DNA of 64,000 nucleotides from Micromonospora sp. M71_S20 (GTDB lineage: Bacteria > Actinomycetota > Actinomycetes > Mycobacteriales > Micromonosporaceae): assembly GCF_003664255.1 (NCBI RefSeq), contig NZ_RCCV01000003.1:434001-498000 (forward strand). The letters run 5' to 3'. The notes under the pieces were generated by a model that worked only from the letters and a program-made list of their open reading frames with translations, was not told where the DNA came from and searched no databases. Numbering within the stretch: position 1 is the stretch's first letter; each line of letters opens with the position of its first letter. A program made the translations under genes and the position numbers. Positions 57,767-64,000 of this stretch are shown piece after piece.

Positions 57767-58152
57767 TGCGTACCGTGCTGGCGGCGATTCCGCTGCTCGT
57801 GGGCACGGGGCTGATCGCGGTGAGCGCTTTCGGTCTGCTCCGGTTGCCGGATGTCTACCACCGGATGAACGCGGTGGCCAAGGCGGCGAGCCTTGGCCTG
57901 GTGTGCGTCCTGTTGGGGGTGCTGGTGCTGGTCTTCGACGCCCGCAGCGCGGTGGTGGTCGCCGTGGCGATCGGACTGCAACTGGTCAGCGCGCCGGTGG
58001 GCGGCTACGCGCTGACTGTGGCGTCCTACCGGGCGGGCAGTCCTTTGGCGGCACTGACCCGATACGACGACCTCGCCGACGTCGAGCCCGGCCCACGTCC
58101 CGGGGGTGAGCGGCCGGGCGGCGAGACGACCGGCGGGCCAACGGGTGGGTAA
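57766..58152 (+). CDS. mrpG: Mrp antiporter subunit MrpG
   Basis: A 128-residue three-helix subunit with the MrpG block FGLLRLPDVYHRMNAVAKA. The last 30 residues are a Gly/Pro-rich cytoplasmic tail. It completes the set A(B)CDEFG and ends the ten-gene unit; no clear intrinsic terminator follows before the leuS leader at 58182. Confidence 0.9.
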   Translation: MRTVLAAIPLLVGTGLIAVSAFGLLRLPDVYHRMNAVAKAASLGLVCVLLGVLVLVFDARSAVVVAVAIGLQLVSAPVGGYALTVASYRAGSPLAALTRYDDLADVEPGPRPGGERPGGETTGGPTGG

Positions 58153-58193
58153 CCGCGTCGCCGTCGCGTTCCCGCCGACGGTAGACTGCGGGT

Positions 58194-58232
58194 ATGTCCG
58201 TGGCCGGTCTGCTCCTTACCGAGCCGTGCTGA
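58194..58232 (+). CDS. leuS leader peptide MSVAGLLLTEPC
   Basis: A 12-codon frame whose ATG lies 6 nt after TAGACT (58182-58187), so it is translated at once from a leaderless transcript start. It holds three consecutive Leu codons (CTG CTC CTT). Its stop lies in the first stem of a downstream hairpin pair. This is the classical layout of a ribosome-stalling attenuator responding to leucyl-tRNA. Confidence 0.8.
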   Translation: MSVAGLLLTEPC

Positions 58233-58283
58233 CGCGCTGATCCGCGACAGCACGGCCGCCCCTCCTGCGCGAGGGGTTTTTTT
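58223..58283 (+). promoter_or_regulatory. leuS transcription attenuator
   Basis: Stem 1: GCCGTGCTG (58223-58231) with CAGCACGGC (58248-58256), 9 perfect pairs, overlapping the end of the leader peptide. Terminator: CCCCTC (58259-58264), GAGGGG (58271-58276), then seven T. Stalling at the Leu codons would disturb stem 1 and hence the terminator equilibrium, letting polymerase reach leuS 67 nt later. An explicit antiterminator pairing is not resolved by eye. Confidence 0.78.
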
Positions 58284-58349
58284 GTGCCTACCGGACGAGA
58301 CCGACCCGCATCCCGCGGTACGACGAACAGCGGATCGAGGAGAGACGCC

Positions 58350-61185
<2,836 letters not shown>

Positions 61186-61190
<5 letters not shown>

Positions 61191-61311
61191 CCCGCCCTCT
61201 GACCCGCGCGTCGATCATGCAGTTGTGGTGGGGGACGAAGTCCCCGGGCCGGGATGAACCGGCCACCGGAACTGCATGATCGACGCGCCGGGCGGGGCGG
61301 GGCGGGTCAGG
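61186..61311. repeat. Multi-arm palindrome between convergent leuS and ABC permease genes
   Basis: Outer arms CCTGACCCGCCC (61186-61197)/GGGCGGGTCAGG (61300-61311) contain the stop codons of both flanking genes. Inner arms GCGCGTCGATCATGCAGTT (61206-61224)/AACTGCATGATCGACGCGC (61270-61288) are 19 perfect pairs. Inside are two small hairpins: GGGGAC-GAA-GTCCCC (61231-61245) and GGCCGG-GATGAA-CCGGCC (61247-61264). The result is a branched, cloverleaf-like structure, usable as a bidirectional terminator. Confidence 0.85.
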
Positions 61312-62161
61312 GGTCGCGGTGGTGGGTGAGGGTGATCGCCGTGAGGGTGGCCGTGAGGGACCAGGTGGCCAGGGTCAGCCAGGAGCCGGTGACGGTGGCC
61401 GGGTACGGGTCCGGGTTGAGCACGTCGGGGTGCACCTCGATCAGGCGCAGCCAGGCGGTCAGCGGCAGGGCGTTGTACAGCTCGGCGATCCACCGGTGCT
61501 CGTCGCTGTCCACCGCCATCGGCACCAGCACGAGTACCGACGTGGCCGCGGCCACGGCCCCGGCGGCGTGTCGGGTGAGCGCGCCCAGACCCATTCCGAC
61601 CAGCGCGCACACGGGCACCAGCACGGCGCTCGCCGCGACGGCGCGCAGCACGCCCGGCTCGCCGATCGACCAGCCGGCGCCCCGGTCGGCGAGGATCGCC
61701 TGGGACACCCAGAACGAGGTCGCCGCGGTGACCGTGCCGAACACGAGCATGACCCCGGCAAGTACGGCGGCCTTCGCCGCGACCACCGCGCGGCGGGCCG
61801 GGACGGCGGCGAACGTGGCCCGGATCAGCCCGCTCTGGTGCTCGCCGACGATCGTCAGTGCGCCGATGGTGGCCGAGGCGAGGATCAGCAGCAGGTAGCC
61901 GGCCTCGGGGAAGGCGTCGCGCACCGGCCCGTACAGGCGGAACATCTCCCGGCGCCCCTCGGGGTACGCCGGCCAGTTCCGGTGGTCGGCGAGGCTGGCG
62001 TTGACGCTGACCCCGACCACGAACAGGTGGACCAGCGGCAGCGTCCAGCGGGTCGAGCGCAGCGACCAGAGTTTGATCCACTCGGCGGCCAGCAGGTCGC
62101 GGAAGCGGGCCGGCGCCCCGGTCACAATCGGTCGGCGGGTCGGCCCGGTCACGGCGGTCAT
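61307..62161 (-). CDS. ABC transporter permease (ABC-2 type)
   Basis: A 284-residue membrane protein with six helices. It begins with a cytoplasmic segment FRDLLAAEWIKLWSLRSTRW, the usual start of ABC-2 permeases, and has LILASATIGALTIVGEHQSG. It pairs with the ATPase encoded upstream through an ATGA overlap. Substrate is unknown; pairs of this type often export lipids or antibiotics. Confidence 0.88.
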   Translation of the reverse strand: MTAVTGPTRRPIVTGAPARFRDLLAAEWIKLWSLRSTRWTLPLVHLFVVGVSVNASLADHRNWPAYPEGRREMFRLYGPVRDAFPEAGYLLLILASATIGALTIVGEHQSGLIRATFAAVPARRAVVAAKAAVLAGVMLVFGTVTAATSFWVSQAILADRGAGWSIGEPGVLRAVAASAVLVPVCALVGMGLGALTRHAAGAVAAATSVLVLVPMAVDSDEHRWIAELYNALPLTAWLRLIEVHPDVLNPDPYPATVTGSWLTLATWSLTATLTAITLTHHRDP

Positions 62162-63072
62162 CGGGTCCCCTCCCCGGCGAGATACTCGACGCTGTCGGCG
62201 GTGAGCGCCATGAAGGCCTCCTCCAGCGAGGCGGTACGGGTGGTCAGCTCGTGCAGTCCGACGCCGTGGGCGAGCGCGAGGTCGCCGATCCGCGCGGCCG
62301 TCAGGCCGGTCACGACGAGCGCCCCGGCGTCGTCCGGCCGGACGTGCGCGCCCTCGGCCGTGAGCACGGCGGACAGCGTCGCCCGGTCGGGCGTACGGAC
62401 GGTCACGGCGGCCCGGGTGTTCCCGGCGGCGAACTCGGCGAGGCTCTGCTCGGCGATCAGCCGGCCCCGCCCGATCACCACGAGCCGGTCGACGCAGTTC
62501 TGCATCTCGCTCATCAGGTGGCTGGAGACGAAGACCGTGCGCCCCTCGGCCGCCAGCCGCCGGAACAGGTCCCGTACCCATCGCACCCCCTCCGGGTCGA
62601 GGCCGTTGAACGGCTCGTCGAAGAGCAGTACGGGCGGGTCCCCGAGCAGCGCGGCGGCGATCCCGAGCCGCTGCCGCATCCCGAGCGAGAAGCCGCCGAT
62701 GCGCCGCCGTGTGACGGCGGACAGGCCTACCTCCCGCAGCACCTCGTCGACCCGGGCGCGCCCGATGCCGTTGCTGCGGGCCAGGGCCGACAGGTGGGCG
62801 ACGGCGCTGCGCCCGCCGTGCACGTCCCCGGCGTCGAGCAGCGCGCCGGCGTGGCGCAGCCCGCGCGGCCGGTCGGCGAACCGGACCCCGTCCACGGTGA
62901 CGGTGCCGCTGGTCGGCGCGGTGAGCCCGATGATCATCCGTAGCGTGGTGGACTTGCCGGCCCCGTTGGGGCCCAGGAACCCGGTCACGTGGCCGGGGCG
63001 CACGGTCAGGGTGAGGTCGTCGACGGCCGTCGTGCGGCCGTACCGTCTCGTCAGGGCGTTCAGTTCGATCAC
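62158..63072 (-). CDS. ABC transporter ATP-binding protein
   Basis: A 304-residue ATPase: Walker A GPNGAGKST, signature FSLGMRQRLGIA, Walker B VLLFDEPFNGLDPEG, H-loop VSSHLMSE. The C-terminal 80 residues form the extra domain common to DrrA-like exporters. GTG 63072 (VIELNALTRRYG) is used; GTG 63081 adds three residues. The divergent sensor kinase gene could be part of its control circuit. Confidence 0.9.
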   Translation of the reverse strand: MIELNALTRRYGRTTAVDDLTLTVRPGHVTGFLGPNGAGKSTTLRMIIGLTAPTSGTVTVDGVRFADRPRGLRHAGALLDAGDVHGGRSAVAHLSALARSNGIGRARVDEVLREVGLSAVTRRRIGGFSLGMRQRLGIAAALLGDPPVLLFDEPFNGLDPEGVRWVRDLFRRLAAEGRTVFVSSHLMSEMQNCVDRLVVIGRGRLIAEQSLAEFAAGNTRAAVTVRTPDRATLSAVLTAEGAHVRPDDAGALVVTGLTAARIGDLALAHGVGLHELTTRTASLEEAFMALTADSVEYLAGEGTR

Positions 63073-63204
63073 TCCACCCACGCTGCCCGGCGGCGGGCGG
63101 CGGGGCGTCGCCCCGGCGGCCACACCCGGCCGCCGGTGACCCGCCCCGGGGCGTACGCCCGTGGGCCGATGCCGGGCGACGGCGGGCTGGCTACCGTGTG
63201 CGGC

Positions 63205-64000
63205 ATGGATGCGACCGCACCGCCGCCGCGCCGCGCCCCGGCGCTGGCGCGGGCGGCGCTGCCCTGGATCGGCGTCGCGGTGCTGCCGGTCGCCGTGCTC
63301 ATGGCCCCGGTCGTGGCGTCGAGCCGCAACGGCGTGGGGTTCGGCGACTGGTGGCTCTCCGAGCGCTATCTGGTGCCGCTGCTGGCCCTGGCCCCGCCCG
63401 CCGGCCTGCTGCGGCGCCGGCCGGTGCTGGCCCTGGCGCTGATGCTCGTCGCGGCGTGCGTGGTCACCGTGGTCGTCAACGTCCCGGAGGACGGCTACCT
63501 CGCCGACATCTGGTACGCGCAGTTCCTGGCGGTGGACACGGTGGCGGGGCTGATCGCGGCGAGGAGGTCCCGCCGCGTCTCGGTGCCGGTGGCCGTCGTG
63601 GTGCTCGCCGTGCAGATCACTGCGAGCTTCGTGAACCCCTCGACCGACCCGGTGAGCCGCGCCATGATTTCCGTGCTGGCGGTCGTCACCGCGTGGACGG
63701 TCGGCAACTCGGTGCGGGCCCGGCGCGGCTACGCCGAGGCGCTGCGGTCGCACGCCGCCGCCGAGGCGGTCACCGCCGAGCGGCTGCGCATCGCCCGCGA
63801 GCTGCACGACATGGTCGCGCACAGCATCGGGGTGATCGCCATCCAGGCCGGCGTGGGGGCCCGGGTCATCGACACCCAGCCGGCGCAGGCGCGCGCCGCG
63901 CTGGCCACCATCGAGGCGACCAGCCGCGACACCCTGGCCGGCCTGCGGCGTACGCTCGGCGCGCTGCGCCGCCCGCAGTCGGAGTCGGCGTCGCTGGATC
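63205..64000 (+). CDS. Two-component sensor histidine kinase, NarL-partner type (3' end beyond window)
   Basis: 265 residues are visible. About five N-terminal helices (WIGVAVLPVAVLMAPVV, VLALALMLVAACVVTVVV) are followed by a HisKA_3 dimerisation helix with the phosphorylated His at 201 (ARELHDMVAHSIGVIAIQAG). The ATPase domain lies beyond the right edge. ATG 63205 is 7 nt after TACCGT (leaderless pattern). It is divergent from the ABC exporter, a common pairing; the response regulator would be expected just downstream. Confidence 0.9.
   Translation, partial: MDATAPPPRRAPALARAALPWIGVAVLPVAVLMAPVVASSRNGVGFGDWWLSERYLVPLLALAPPAGLLRRRPVLALALMLVAACVVTVVVNVPEDGYLADIWYAQFLAVDTVAGLIAARRSRRVSVPVAVVVLAVQITASFVNPSTDPVSRAMISVLAVVTAWTVGNSVRARRGYAEALRSHAAAEAVTAERLRIARELHDMVAHSIGVIAIQAGVGARVIDTQPAQARAALATIEATSRDTLAGLRRTLGALRRPQSESASLD

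Noticed and set aside
48218..58152. NADH dehydrogenase (complex I) gene cluster
   Set aside because: The NuoL/M/K-like proteins occur with MrpE, MrpF and MrpG and without any peripheral-arm Nuo subunits; this is an Mrp antiporter.

Overview
The window is a 64 kb piece of chromosome from a very GC-rich actinomycete. It has many GTG starts, strong codon-third-position GC, and genes packed with ATGA/GTGA stop-start overlaps. The gene set (PknL-type PASTA kinase, RNase AS, SAV_6107-type HEPN protein, ImuA'/ImuB/DnaE2 mutasome, F420-type reductase, glycosylated-carotenoid genes) and the repeat types fit Micromonosporaceae, most likely Micromonospora or a close relative. I saw no insertion sequence, prophage, CRISPR array, rRNA or tRNA. 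Species identity is inference.

Layout. 1-10 kb: the N-terminal part of a zinc-ribbon/adenylate cyclase/AAA regulator (cut by the left edge), a small WVGPGS-repeat protein, a Crp-family regulator, RNase AS, an FMN split-barrel protein, a phosphofructokinase with pyrophosphate-type active-site residues, ProC, a Tat-exported NamZ-like muramidase, DUF2203, threonine dehydratase and an F420/NADP oxidoreductase. 10-25 kb: a perfect 10-copy heptamer repeat, several small genes, a secreted CBM2-GH18 chitinase with promoter and operator-like palindrome, a lipoprotein, DAHP synthase, threonine aldolase, endonuclease IV, PknL-like kinase with its divergent Rv2175c-like partner, a polyprenyl diphosphate synthase, an XRE regulator, MetF and a CDP-alcohol phosphatidyltransferase. 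RNase AS, AroG, PknL, Rv2175c, IdsA, MetF and DUF3040 recall the Mycobacterium tuberculosis Rv2169c-Rv2179c neighbourhood.

25-30 kb (minus strand): a coupled operon, crtA-like / GNAT / cruF-like / GT2 (cruG-like) / crtI-crtD-like, probably decorating the acyclic end of a carotenoid. 30-39 kb: YbaK, an EamA transporter, then an SOS-type operon: two LexA boxes just after a promoter, a 300-nt structured leader, HEPN protein, ImuA', ImuB, and DnaE2. A 100-codon frame bridges ImuB and DnaE2 and contains a 21-bp hairpin. 39-43 kb: methyltransferase, alkaline-phosphatase-superfamily enzyme, DNA polymerase IV and DUF3040. 43-48 kb (minus strand): a MoxR-DUF58-transglutaminase operon.

48-58 kb: the most unusual part, a ten-gene head-to-tail unit: LctP-type permease, 61-aa membrane protein, isochorismatase-fold amidase, gamma-glutamyltransferase-family Ntn hydrolase, then a complete Mrp cation/proton antiporter with MrpB fused to MrpA. 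I read it as an uptake-and-deamidation pathway coupled to Na+/pH handling. The family calls are firm; the joint role is inference. It lies between the MoxR operon and leuS. leuS is preceded by a 12-codon leader peptide with three consecutive Leu codons and a terminator, i.e. a leucine attenuator. 61-64 kb: a large multi-arm palindrome between convergent genes, an ABC exporter pair, and a sensor kinase running off the right edge.

Two genome-style patterns recur. At least eight starts lie 6-8 nt after a TANNNT-like hexamer (leaderless transcription). Long palindromes or duplicated units also sit exactly over stop or start codons at gene junctions.
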